Source: Larkinella knui
GTDB taxonomy: Bacteria; Bacteroidota; Bacteroidia; Cytophagales; Spirosomataceae
DNA length: 64,000 nucleotides
Reading direction: 5' to 3'
Assembly (NCBI RefSeq): GCF_003858645.1
Contig: NZ_RQJP01000003.1
Location: 124,001 to 188,000, forward strand
Shown: positions 29,032 through 36,485 of the stretch, piece by piece
Layout of the letters: each line of letters starts with the position of its first letter
How positions within the stretch are numbered: position 1 is the first letter of the stretch
Program-made: the position numbers and the translations under genes
The notes under the pieces: generated by a model
Database searches by the model: none
What the model saw: only the letters and a program-made list of their open reading frames with translations
What the model was told of the DNA's origin: nothing

Positions 29032-29560
29032 AAAAGTGAATAATCAGACTTTTAATAACCCAATTAAATCAATATTTTAGTTGTAAATCAAATAAATGAT
29101 CATCTTGAAATTCTAAAAAAAAGTCATTTATACTCATTTTAAAGTAGATTTGACTTGCATTTATCAGACAGACTTATTAATTTTAGGCGTTGATTTGATA
29201 CTTAACGTGTATGAACATAATCATTCTCCCTGCTATACTGCTCTTACCGAGACAGTACTGACACTACGGTTTCTAGTGTTTCAAATCCGAGAATCCATAC
29301 ACATACGAAGTACGGTCAAACGTGTGATACAGTACACACGTTGAGGGAATTCAAAATCCTCAAAACTGACAGTGTTTTAAAATATACAAGATAAGTAAGA
29401 TTTCGCTTGCAAATAAGTGATCAACCGGAAAGTCCGGTATAGATGTTTCATTTTACTGTTTCCGGTTTTACCGACCCAGTGGTATGAAATGGTTATACTG
29501 ATCTTTTTTGAGCCTTACTCCTAACCGGGTAAGGTAGGTAGGACAGAGAAAAATGGTAGT
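29032..29560. other. AT-rich intergenic region
   Basis: About 530 bases that are AT-richer than the genes around them. No convincing ORF. It contains one dyad: AACGTGTG at 29319-29326 and its inverted copy at 29335-29342 with an 8-base centre, which has the size of a regulator site but no obvious target start next to it. Otherwise nothing is recognised. Confidence 0.4.
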
Positions 29561-29590
29561 AAAAATCCTCGAAAATTCGGGGATTTTTCT
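29561..29590 (-). terminator. Terminator of the mod operon
   Basis: AAAAATCCTCG (29561-29571) pairs with CGGGGATTTTT (29578-29588) with one G-U pair and a 6-base loop. On the minus strand the stem is followed by T-rich sequence, 10 bases after the stop of the ATPase gene. Confidence 0.85.
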
Positions 29591-29599
29591 TTTTACAGA

Positions 29600-30460
29600 C
29601 TAGTCACCGGTTGGGTTTTCGGCGGTGGTGGCTGGCTCGACATCCAGAGTGATGGTGTCGCCAACCTGCCATTTTAGCGCCTTATGCGGCCTATTTACGG
29701 TTATAGTCGCATCGTTTAGCCAAATTTGCACCTGTACCCGATTGGCTTTTACATCAATTCCGGTTATCAAACCGCTTACTTGCTGGCGTGATGCAGAATC
29801 AGGCTCCGATTTCTTTTCCCTGAAAGACGCCTTTCCCTCCTTCAATTCAATGAACTGATCGGCGACCCGTTGAATCTCCTCCTGATGGTGACTCACCAGA
29901 ACCGTGGTTGTGCCAAACTGTCGATGCAAACGCAGGAGTTCGATCAACAGTTGATCACGCGTTTCACGGTCCAGCGCCGAAAAAGGTTCATCCAGTAATA
30001 ACACCTGCGGGCGACGCGCCAGCGCCCGGATTAAAGCAACCCGCTGACGTTGTCCACCCGAAAGAGTGGCGGGTTTTCGATCGGCTAAATTCGTCAATCC
30101 AACCCGTTCCAGCAGTTCATCCACGATGGGATCCCGGCGGTTTTCGGCCGCGAATTCCACGTTTTGTCGGACACTCATATTGGGAAAAAGTGCAGCATCC
30201 TGAAAAACCATTCCGACTTTTCGCTGCTGTGTTGCCAGATTGATCCGGTGTTCCGTATCGAGCCAGGTTCGTTCGCCAACCCGCACAATTCCTTTCTCCG
30301 GCATTGTCAAGCCTGCCAAAATTCGGAGAAGTGTGGTCTTCCCCGACCCGGAAGGACCACAGAGGCCGGTCAGGCTGCCAATTTTCAGGCTAACCGCTAC
30401 CTCGAGCGGGGCCGGACCGCTGGCAAACAACAGGTTCATTCGGGCTTGCAGATGGAGCAT
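29600..30460 (-). CDS. modC: Molybdate ABC transporter ATP-binding protein
   Basis: 286 residues. Walker A GPSGSGKTTLLRIL near 37, Q-loop VGMVFQDAALFP near 83, signature LSGGQRQRVALIRALARRP near 133 and Walker B VLLLDEPFSALD near 155. The C-terminal 70 residues (VSGLITGIDVKANRVQVQIWLNDATITV...WQVGDTITLDVEP) form a TOBE-type oxyanion-binding domain, usual for ModC. It powers molybdate import together with the permease encoded 4 bases upstream. Confidence 0.93.
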   Translation of the reverse strand: MLHLQARMNLLFASGPAPLEVAVSLKIGSLTGLCGPSGSGKTTLLRILAGLTMPEKGIVRVGERTWLDTEHRINLATQQRKVGMVFQDAALFPNMSVRQNVEFAAENRRDPIVDELLERVGLTNLADRKPATLSGGQRQRVALIRALARRPQVLLLDEPFSALDRETRDQLLIELLRLHRQFGTTTVLVSHHQEEIQRVADQFIELKEGKASFREKKSEPDSASRQQVSGLITGIDVKANRVQVQIWLNDATITVNRPHKALKWQVGDTITLDVEPATTAENPTGD

Positions 30461-30464
30461 GGTA

Positions 30465-31136
30465 TCAAAAGATCACCCACCTTTTATTGATGGCATAAAC
30501 AGACAGCAAAATGGCGAAGGAGACGACCAGTAACAACAGCGCATAAGCGTTGGCGGCTCCGTAATTCAACAATTCGACTTCATCATAAATAGCCACGGAA
30601 GCCACGCGGGTTTGACCGGGGAGGTTGCCGCCAATCATCAACACCAGCCCGAATTCTCCGATCGTATGCGCAAATGAAAGCACCACACCCGTTAACAACG
30701 ACGGTTTTATATTGGGCAGCAAGACCCGGAAAAAAGTTTCCCGGTGCGATTTCCCCAACGTATACGATGCTTCCCGCAACGATGCGGGCAGGTTTTCCAA
30801 ACCGGCCTGAACGGAATGGACCATAAAGGGCAAACTGTAAAAAATGGAAGCAATTACCAGACCTTCGAACGTGAATAATAACCGCAGATCGAACCAGGAA
30901 AGTAGTTTTTTTCCCAGAAAACCGGTCGGGCTAAACGCCAATAGAAAATAAAACCCCAATACGGACGGCGGCAATACCAGTGGTAAACTGATGATGGCTT
31001 CAACAACCGGCTTGAATCGAAACCGGGTAAAGGCCAGCCAGCCAGCGAGTGGAATACCGACGAACAGCAGCAGCAAGGTCGTTAGAGTTGCCAGCCGAAA
31101 GGTCAGTAACAGCGGTTGCCAGTCGAAATCGGTCAT
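30465..31136 (-). CDS. modB: Molybdate ABC transporter permease
   Basis: 223 residues with about five membrane segments (LTTLLLLFVGIPLAGWLAF, ISLPLVLPPSVLGFYFLLAF, GLVIASIFYSLPFMVHSV, and so on). The cytoplasmic coupling loop LREASYTLGKSHRETFFRVLLPNIKPSLLTG contains the EAA-type motif, and SFAHTIGEFGLVLMIGGNLPGQTRVAS is characteristic of molybdate/tungstate permeases. Its start overlaps the modA stop as ATGA, indicating translational coupling. Confidence 0.95.
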   Translation of the reverse strand: MTDFDWQPLLLTFRLATLTTLLLLFVGIPLAGWLAFTRFRFKPVVEAIISLPLVLPPSVLGFYFLLAFSPTGFLGKKLLSWFDLRLLFTFEGLVIASIFYSLPFMVHSVQAGLENLPASLREASYTLGKSHRETFFRVLLPNIKPSLLTGVVLSFAHTIGEFGLVLMIGGNLPGQTRVASVAIYDEVELLNYGAANAYALLLLVVSFAILLSVYAINKRWVIF

Positions 31137-31870
31137 TGGCGGGAAGGCAGCTGGTAGCCATACTGCCGGAAAATAGCCTGACCTTCCGGCGAAAATAAAT
31201 AATCATAGAATTTCTGCGAACCCGCTCTGGCTTTCTTGAGCAAAATAACCCCCTGGGCGATGGGCTTTGCGCCTTTTATAGCCACCCAGCGGCCTTTCTC
31301 CCGTACGGAAGGTTCTAAAACAACCGATTTGGCCGTAAAAGCCGCATCGACCGCGCCCGAAACCAGGTATTGATTGATTTGTGAAATACTTTCGCCATAC
31401 ACAATTTTGGATTGCAGGTGAGTCAGCAGGTTTTGGCTCGTCAGCACATCCACCGCCACAGCACCGTACGGGGCGGTTTTGGGATTGGCAACCGCAATCT
31501 TCGCTATCCGCTGATCGGTCAAGACGGTCAATCCCCGGGCAGGGTCGATGTCGGCACGGGTCCAAAGCACCAGTAAACCGTAGGCATAAATCCGGGGTTT
31601 ACGCTGCGCCAGCCCCGCCTGAAATATCGCTTCAGGGTAGGCCATATCGGCCGACAGAAAAACGTCGAATGGCGCTCCGTGCTGAATCTGGGCCGTTAGC
31701 TTCCCCGACGAGTTGACGATGGGCTCGATTTGCAGGCCGGTTTTCTTTTCAAACCCGGCTTTCAATTTTTCCATTACGAACTGGGCATTGGCGGCAACGG
31801 CCACCCGGATTTGCTGGGCAGAAGCCGGGAAGGTAGAAACCAGCAAAACCAGCGTAAGCCAATGGCGCAT
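31133..31870 (-). CDS. modA: Molybdate-binding periplasmic protein
   Basis: 245 residues with signal peptide (MRHWLTLVLLVSTFPASAQQ). Type II periplasmic binding fold: VAVAANAQFVMEKLKAGFEKKTGL, NSSGKLTAQIQHGAPFDVFLSADMAYPE, KIAVANPKTAPYGAVAVDVL and YGESISQINQYLVSGAVDAAFTAKS, the classic ModA ligand segments. First gene of modABC. A ModE-like palindrome lies directly before the start codon, predicting repression when molybdate is plentiful. It can supply molybdenum for the hydroxylase at the left end of the window. Confidence 0.95.
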   Translation of the reverse strand: MRHWLTLVLLVSTFPASAQQIRVAVAANAQFVMEKLKAGFEKKTGLQIEPIVNSSGKLTAQIQHGAPFDVFLSADMAYPEAIFQAGLAQRKPRIYAYGLLVLWTRADIDPARGLTVLTDQRIAKIAVANPKTAPYGAVAVDVLTSQNLLTHLQSKIVYGESISQINQYLVSGAVDAAFTAKSVVLEPSVREKGRWVAIKGAKPIAQGVILLKKARAGSQKFYDYLFSPEGQAIFRQYGYQLPSRQ

Positions 31871-31908
31871 AAGAACTCGTTATAGTTGAGCAAATATAAC
31901 GAGTTCTT
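31871..31908 (-). promoter_or_regulatory. ModE-like operator overlapping the modA promoter and start
   Basis: A perfect 14-bp inverted repeat (AAGAACTCGTTATA at 31871-31884; its complement at 31895-31908, 10-base centre) abuts the modA ATG. The inner part has CGTTATA and TATAACG ends 24 bases overall, the same half-sites and length as the ModE operator of Escherichia coli as I recall it. On the minus strand the sequence TATATTTG (31898-31891) within it matches the Bacteroidota -7 promoter element TAnnTTTG, so a bound repressor would cover the promoter. Confidence 0.7.
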
Positions 31909-32045
31909 GAAAATATGGCGTATAATGTGTAGTATTGATTCCAGTGCAGGCAGTAAAAACAAACGGTTTCTTTATTTTGGCAATGAACACGTAATCGGGA
32001 TTGGTACCCCATCCTAAAAGCTAGTAGCCGCCAGTTGGACCGCCG

Positions 32046-32141
32046 ATGGGTTTTCGCATAACTGCCCTCGGCAGTGCGGTAGTGGATAATAATGTAGTGA
32101 ATCTGGCGGAATTGTTTCGTGAGGAAGATACAGATTATTAA
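32046..32141 (+). pseudogene. Possible C-terminal remnant of a lost gene
   Basis: A 31-codon frame ending in VVDNNVVNLAELFREEDTDY before TAA, converging on the 3' end of the Mrr gene. The acidic, helix-like tail reads like the end of a real protein, but there is no upstream body and no homologue I can name. Confidence 0.25.
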
Positions 32142-32144
32142 AGA

Positions 32145-33062
32145 TTATTCTTCAGAAAAGTAATCATTATCTATTCTTTTTATTTCATAAATTTGTTGAA
32201 CTGAAACTCCGAGGTTATAATCAATCATTAACTGAGCTAACTCTACGCCATTAATTAGAACAATCTTTGTTTCATTGCGTGGTACATAATCAGAGGCTTC
32301 TTTTGTAAAAGAAGAAGTTGTGATAAAAATCCCCTTTTTTGCTCCCTGCCCTGCCAATGCACCAATAAACTTGTGTATTTCCGGACGGCCAACAACATTA
32401 CCAGTCTTCCAGCGTTTTGCCTGAATATAAATAATATCTAAACCTAATTTATCTTCTTTTATTGTTCCATCGATTCCTTCGTCACCGCTTTTACCAATTG
32501 CTTTCCCTGCATCTTTTATTGATCCTCCATATCCCATTCTAACCAAAAGTTCGACAACAAGTTTTTCAAAAAAAACCGGAGGCAGGCTCACAACTTTATC
32601 TAACAAATCCTGTGCGAGTGACTTCCTGATACTGAAATAAGCACTTTCAAGAGTCTCTTCAGGAGTTTGTTGAGCAACCGAAATTAATTCAGTTGCTTGC
32701 TCATCATTATCCTGTTTTTTTGCAGACTGGAACTCTAAAAATTCTGGATATTGTTTAAGGAATGCAATATTAATTGTTGGCGGATTTTGTTTTAAAACAT
32801 TTTTACCCCGATCAGTTAATTTTATAATTCCACGTTTTGGCGAGTCTAATAATCCCGATTTCTTTAAATAAGTTTTTGCCCATCCAGCTCTATTACCAAA
32901 TAAAAATGCCTGACCACTAGGCAACAACTCCGCCCGCTCTTCATCGGATAGCTGAAAGATAACACTTAGTCTTTCTACAACATCATTGAATTTATGCTCT
33001 TTTCCATCCGCCACATATTTTAGCAATGGTAACATTATACTTTGGTAATCAGGAATAGGCAT
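32145..33062 (-). CDS. mrr: Mrr-family restriction endonuclease (type IV-like)
   Basis: 305 residues. The N-terminal winged-helix Mrr_N domain (MLPLLKYVADGKEHKFNDVVERLSVIFQLSDEERAELLPSG ... NRAGWAKTYLKKSGLLDSPKRGIIKLTDRGKNVL) spans about 8-95. The C-terminal PD-(D/E)xK-type domain has LLVRMGYGG ... GDEGIDGTIKEDKLGLDIIYIQAKRWKTGNVVGRPEIHKFIGAL with the D and QxK catalytic residues near 195-215. Mrr enzymes cut DNA carrying foreign methylation. Base composition is clearly AT-richer than neighbouring genes, and no modification gene is adjacent, both suggesting horizontal acquisition as a solitary defence gene. Confidence 0.93.
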   Translation of the reverse strand: MPIPDYQSIMLPLLKYVADGKEHKFNDVVERLSVIFQLSDEERAELLPSGQAFLFGNRAGWAKTYLKKSGLLDSPKRGIIKLTDRGKNVLKQNPPTINIAFLKQYPEFLEFQSAKKQDNDEQATELISVAQQTPEETLESAYFSIRKSLAQDLLDKVVSLPPVFFEKLVVELLVRMGYGGSIKDAGKAIGKSGDEGIDGTIKEDKLGLDIIYIQAKRWKTGNVVGRPEIHKFIGALAGQGAKKGIFITTSSFTKEASDYVPRNETKIVLINGVELAQLMIDYNLGVSVQQIYEIKRIDNDYFSEE

Positions 33063-33141
33063 AATAGAAAAAGTATTGAATTAGCGATTGATAAAAGTAC
33101 TAGAATCGCCACAAATAAACTACATTTTGATCGATCGAAAG

Positions 33142-33345
33142 TCAACTTCCCGGATTAAACCGGGCCGCATCGATAATCGACCACAGGTGAATCAACCAGC
33201 CGAGTAAAAAAAACCAGAGGACACCAGCCAGCACAAACTGGATGATCGCCATCAGCAGCCGCCCCTGCAGCAACTGCCCTAAACCCGGAATGAAGAAACT
33301 ACAAAGGGCTGCCAATACATTGCCGCCCGATCCCTGACCTGCCAT
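33142..33345 (-). CDS. Small TM2-like membrane protein
   Basis: 67 residues with two hydrophobic helices (VLAALCSFFIPGLGQLLQG and LLMAIIQFVLAGVLWFFLLGWLIHLWSIIDAA). The pattern PGLGQ...G....I......W..IDA is that of TM2/DUF5683-type small membrane proteins of unknown function. Its composition is normal for the genome, unlike the neighbouring Mrr gene. Confidence 0.75.
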   Translation of the reverse strand: MAGQGSGGNVLAALCSFFIPGLGQLLQGRLLMAIIQFVLAGVLWFFLLGWLIHLWSIIDAARFNPGS

Positions 33346-33534
33346 TGTTTTGAGCGTTTAAAGGTAAATCACCACCGAAAGGTAGTGGTATGAAGAATCG
33401 CTCCATTTGGATTATGACAAACGGTGATTCCTGTCTTTTAAACTGTCAAAACCGGGGTCGGGTTTTAAAAAATCCTCATCCGTTTTATCCCGGCAACCTC
33501 GCTACCAACGCAATGCGGTGACAAAAACAGAAGA
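33346..33534. other. Intergenic gap
   Basis: Lies between the divergent-looking end of the isomerase gene terminator and the TM2-like gene. Apart from a weak AAAACC/GGTTTT hairpin near 33448-33470, nothing is recognised. Confidence 0.3.
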
Positions 33535-33568
33535 AAACCGGCAAGGTCAAAAAAGACCTTGCCGGTTT
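33535..33568 (-). terminator. Terminator after the sugar isomerase gene
   Basis: Perfect 14-bp inverted repeat AAACCGGCAAGGTC (33535-33548) and its complement (33555-33568) with a 6-base loop; on the minus strand it ends in GGTTTTCTTCT, 22 bases after the stop. Confidence 0.88.
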
Positions 33569-33590
33569 CGGATTGGTTTCAAACCAGACT

Positions 33591-34643
33591 TTATAATCCC
33601 AACAGTTTCTTATTAAAGTCTTCATCCGCTCCGGTTCCGGCGAAATCGTCGAACGCGCGTTCGGTTACGCGAATGATGTGGCTTTCAATAAACGGTGCGC
33701 CTTCGGCCGCGCCCTGTTCGGGGTGTTTGATGGCACATTCCCACTCCAGTACGGCCCAGCCGTCGTAGTCATACTGCGACAGTTTGCTGAAAATACCGGA
33801 GAAATCGACCTGCCCGTCGCCCAGCGAACGGAACCGGCCGGCCCGTTCGACCCAGCCCTGGTAGCCGCCATAAACGCCCTGCTTGCCCGTCGGATTGAAC
33901 TCGGCATCCTTGACATGGAAAGCAAAAATCCGGTCGTGGTAGAAGTCGATAAATTGCAGGTAATCAAGCTGTTGCAGCAGGAAGTGGCTCGGATCGTAGT
34001 TGATACCTGCGCGGGGGTGGCCGTCGACATAATCGAGGAACGTCTCGAACGTGATGCCGTCGTGCAGGTCTTCGCCGGGGTGCAGTTCATAGCCCACGTT
34101 CACGCCCGCTTCATCGAACGCATCCAGAATGGGCTTCCACCGGTTTCCCAGTTCCTGAAAAGCCGTGGTGACCAGACCCGCCGGACGTTGTGGCCACGGA
34201 TAAACGAACGGCCACAACAGCGCCCCCGAAAACGTCACGTGGGACGTCAGCCCGAGGTTCTGGCTGGCTTTGGCCGCCCACTTCAACTGCTGAACCGCCC
34301 ACGCTTGTTGTTCTTTCGGTTTGCCCGCCAGCTCGGCCGGACCAAACCCGTCGAACATCGAACCATAAGCCGGATGAACCGCAACCAGTTGACCCTGAAG
34401 GTGGGTTGACAGTTCCGTAATTTCGACGCCGATTTCGTTCAGTTTGCCTTTCAGCTCATCACAATACGTGGTGCTTTCGGCGGCTTGTTTGAGATCGATC
34501 ATCCGCGGGTCCCAGGTCGGAATCTGGATGCCTTTGTAACCTAAATCCGCCATGTATCTGGCAATCGACTCCAGAGAATTGAAGGGTTCGGTATCGCCCA
34601 GAAACTGCGCCAGAAAAACGGCAGGGCCTTTGATGGTTTTCAT
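33591..34643 (-). CDS. Sugar phosphate isomerase/epimerase (xylose isomerase-like TIM barrel)
   Basis: 350 residues. AP-endonuclease-2/xylose-isomerase-like barrel with the metal ligands in order: VGYELHPGEDLHDG (Glu near 175), INYDPSHFLLQQLD (Asp near 210), FAFHVKDAEFN (His/Asp near 240) and AVLEWECAI (Glu near 300). Such proteins isomerise or epimerise ketoses, inosose or 3-keto sugars. It heads toward the same direction as two Gfo/Idh/MocA oxidoreductases upstream, a common pairing in oxidative sugar or inositol degradation. The operon is interrupted by the four-helix-bundle gene. No signal peptide. Confidence 0.92.
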   Translation of the reverse strand: MKTIKGPAVFLAQFLGDTEPFNSLESIARYMADLGYKGIQIPTWDPRMIDLKQAAESTTYCDELKGKLNEIGVEITELSTHLQGQLVAVHPAYGSMFDGFGPAELAGKPKEQQAWAVQQLKWAAKASQNLGLTSHVTFSGALLWPFVYPWPQRPAGLVTTAFQELGNRWKPILDAFDEAGVNVGYELHPGEDLHDGITFETFLDYVDGHPRAGINYDPSHFLLQQLDYLQFIDFYHDRIFAFHVKDAEFNPTGKQGVYGGYQGWVERAGRFRSLGDGQVDFSGIFSKLSQYDYDGWAVLEWECAIKHPEQGAAEGAPFIESHIIRVTERAFDDFAGTGADEDFNKKLLGL

Positions 34644-34650
34644 AGTTTTT

Positions 34651-34739
34651 AAAGAGCGAAAGAGTGAAAGAGCGAAAGAGTGAAGGAGTGACCTGGCTAA
34701 AGCCTTGCACTCTTCCGCTCTTTCACTCTTTCCTTCTTT
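34651..34739. repeat. Word-type repeat, 3' of the four-helix-bundle gene
   Basis: The 16-bp unit GAGCGAAAGAGTGAAA recurs in tandem (from about 34654 and 34670), then GAAGGAGTG, a short GGCTAAAGCC dyad, and an inverted block CACTCTTCCGCTCTTTCACTC... to 34739. The whole forms a long imperfect palindrome made from 7-8-base words. A related block lies at the other side of the four-helix-bundle gene (35158-35191). Confidence 0.75.
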
Positions 34740-34742
34740 AAT

Positions 34743-35174
34743 TCAGTCGCTCACTGTTTTGCGTGATTTTGACAAAATTTTAAGGAGTTGGCAACCTTCG
34801 TCAGTTAATTCGATTAAACGATGTTCGGGTACGATTTCCGTCAGGCTAAGGGTTTCAAGCCAAAAGAGCGACTCATCCAACTCTTCAATCGAAATGCTGA
34901 GTTTAGCGTAATACTCTTTTTGACTTCGGCTCCGCCTGACGGCCCGAAAGTTCGCAGCCGCTGAGGAGGAAGAGCGAAGGAGTTGACGACCAAAATGTTG
35001 GGCGTCAAACTCATTCGGTAAAGAGCGACAAACCTTGACACAACGGAGCATAAACATCTTCAAACGCCGTTCAAGATCGTCCAGAAATTGCCCCTTCGTG
35101 TAATTGCTATAATCAACCCATGGTTCATTCAGCAAATCATCCGGCACGAATTCGTCCATCGCTCTTTCGCTCAT
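34743..35174 (-). CDS. Four-helix-bundle protein (S23/IVP family)
   Basis: 143 residues. The central part (LKMFMLRCVKVCRSLPNEFDAQHFGRQLLRSSSSAAANFRAVRRSRSQKEYYAKLSISIEELDESLFWLETL) matches the 23S rRNA intervening-sequence-protein/bacterial Avd-like four-helix bundle. These basic proteins are found in 23S rRNA insertions, next to diversity-generating reverse transcriptases, and, very often in Bacteroidota, alone in intergenic spacers; function unknown. Here neither rRNA nor reverse transcriptase is near. The gene sits between two genes of a sugar operon and is framed by word repeats; its start codon ATGAGCGAAAGAGCG is itself part of the repeat. It could be a mobile or hitch-hiking cassette. 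Confidence 0.88.
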   Translation of the reverse strand: MSERAMDEFVPDDLLNEPWVDYSNYTKGQFLDDLERRLKMFMLRCVKVCRSLPNEFDAQHFGRQLLRSSSSAAANFRAVRRSRSQKEYYAKLSISIEELDESLFWLETLSLTEIVPEHRLIELTDEGCQLLKILSKSRKTVSD

Positions 35175-35191
35175 TATCTCTTTCGCTCTTT
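35158..35191. repeat. Word-type repeat, 5' of the four-helix-bundle gene
   Basis: On the minus strand the words AAAGAGCGAAAGAG and ATGAGCGAAAGAGCG appear in succession, the same units as at 34651-34739. The repeat fills the entire spacer between the stop of the upstream oxidoreductase (35197) and the first codons of the four-helix-bundle gene. Confidence 0.7.
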
Positions 35192-35196
35192 AGTAT

Positions 35197-36342
35197 TTAC
35201 ACCTCAACCCAGCCTTGCTTTTTGTTCGATTCCAGGATTTTTTCGCAAATCAGGAGTTCGCGGTAACCGTCGGCGAAGGTGGGGAACGTTGGGTTTTCGG
35301 GTTGTTTTCCGGCGGCAATGGCTTCGTAAACTTCCCGGAACATCTGCTTGGAGGTGTCCGGAAACCCTTCGTTGTGACCTCCGGGGAACGAAATCACCGA
35401 CCGGGCTTCGGAATACATTAGCGACGGATCGCGCATCAGGCTTTCGTTGTAGCCATCCCGGTTTCCAATCCACATTTCGTTCGGGGCTTCGGAGTTCCAG
35501 GCAAACGTTTTCTTCGACCCGGCAATCTCCAGTTTCATCTGGTTTTTGCGACCTGCCGATACCTGCGAAACCGTAATGACGCCTTTGTTGCCGTTGTCGA
35601 ACCGCAGCAACACGTTGGCGTGGTCTTCGGTATTGATGGGCACATCGGCGTAATCTTCCGGTTGCAACATCTTGCCCGAATACGTTTCAACGGCTTTGAG
35701 CGGTTTTTTGCGGGTTTTGTGAATGGTGTTGAAATCGGCCAGCACGGCCACGGTTTTCAAACCGGTGATGTATTCCAGAATGTCCATCAGGTGGGAACCG
35801 ATGTCGGCAATGGCCCGCGAGTCGCCCGACTTATCGGGTTCGAGCCGCCAGTTGTAGTCGGTGTTATAAAACAGCCAGTCCTGCAAATACGAACCAATCA
35901 CCGAATAAACTTCACCCAAATCGCCTTTCTCCCGCATCACCCGCATCTGACGAGCCAGCGGATAATACCGCAAATTGAAGTGAACGGCATTCACCAGACC
36001 CGATTGGGCGGCCAGTTCCACCAGTTCCTCGGCTTCTTTGAGGTCTTTGGCCAGCGGTTTTTCGCAAATGACGTGCTTACCGGCTTCCAGAGCGGCTTTC
36101 GATTGCGAGTAATGGAGGAAATTGGGCGTACAGATGTGGATACTCTGGATGTCGTCCTGTTTGAGCAGTTCGTCAAAGGTGTAGGAACGGGCAATGCCCA
36201 GCGAGTCGGCTTTCTGTTTGGCCAGTTCAGCCGTAACTTCGCAAAGAGCAGCTACTTCGACGTTCGGAAGCCGACGCAGGGCTTCAATGTGAGCCGGACC
36301 GATAAAGCCCGTACCAACTACACCAACTTTGATTTTTTCCAT
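35197..36342 (-). CDS. Gfo/Idh/MocA-family oxidoreductase (first)
   Basis: 381 residues, standard for the family. N-terminal Rossmann domain GVVGTGFIGPAHIEALRRLPNVEVAALC (residues 5-32), the EKPLAKDLKEAEELVELA motif with the catalytic Lys near 98, and ADIGSHLMDILEYITGLK near 180 with the conserved His. The C-terminal beta-sheet domain carries GYRELLICEKILESNKKQGWVEV. NAD(P)-dependent oxidation of a sugar, inositol or keto-sugar is expected. It belongs with the second Gfo/Idh gene and the TIM-barrel isomerase, from which it is split by the four-helix-bundle gene; a large palindrome separates it from the second oxidoreductase. Confidence 0.94.
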   Translation of the reverse strand: MEKIKVGVVGTGFIGPAHIEALRRLPNVEVAALCEVTAELAKQKADSLGIARSYTFDELLKQDDIQSIHICTPNFLHYSQSKAALEAGKHVICEKPLAKDLKEAEELVELAAQSGLVNAVHFNLRYYPLARQMRVMREKGDLGEVYSVIGSYLQDWLFYNTDYNWRLEPDKSGDSRAIADIGSHLMDILEYITGLKTVAVLADFNTIHKTRKKPLKAVETYSGKMLQPEDYADVPINTEDHANVLLRFDNGNKGVITVSQVSAGRKNQMKLEIAGSKKTFAWNSEAPNEMWIGNRDGYNESLMRDPSLMYSEARSVISFPGGHNEGFPDTSKQMFREVYEAIAAGKQPENPTFPTFADGYRELLICEKILESNKKQGWVEV

Positions 36343-36382
36343 TTTTGAGAGTTAAAGTATGTTCTTTGGTTTAAAAAGGGAG

Positions 36383-36473
36383 GTTGTTACACAGAGTTGA
36401 TCAGAGAAAATCTGAGGTAATCAAAGTTTCTCTGGTTACCTCAGATTTTCTCTGATCAACTCTGTGTAACAAC
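36383..36473. repeat. Perfect 38-bp-arm palindrome between two oxidoreductase genes
   Basis: Left arm 36383-36420 and right arm 36436-36473 are perfect reverse complements (start GTTGTTACACAGAGTTG), separated by 15 bases. The arms contain repeated CTCTG/CAGAG and GATCAGAG words. It fills most of the 143-bp gap between two co-directional genes. As RNA it would be a very stable hairpin, but there is no U-run, so a role in RNA processing, or an insertion of a palindromic repeat, is more likely than termination. Confidence 0.85.
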
Positions 36474-36485
36474 ATTTTCAGTCTC

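Noticed and set aside
29150-29344. 64-codon plus-strand frame in the AT-rich gap
   Set aside because: Composition follows the AT-rich background and there is no terminator or conserved-looking motif.
34651-34739. CRISPR array
   Set aside because: The units are short words in direct tandem without spacers and no cas gene is present.
34743-35174. Part of a diversity-generating retroelement, because the family includes Avd
   Set aside because: No reverse transcriptase, template repeat or variable repeat is present within the window near it.
36383-36473. Rho-independent terminator
   Set aside because: The stem is far longer than needed and lacks a U-run on the transcribed strand; it lies between two genes likely to be co-transcribed.
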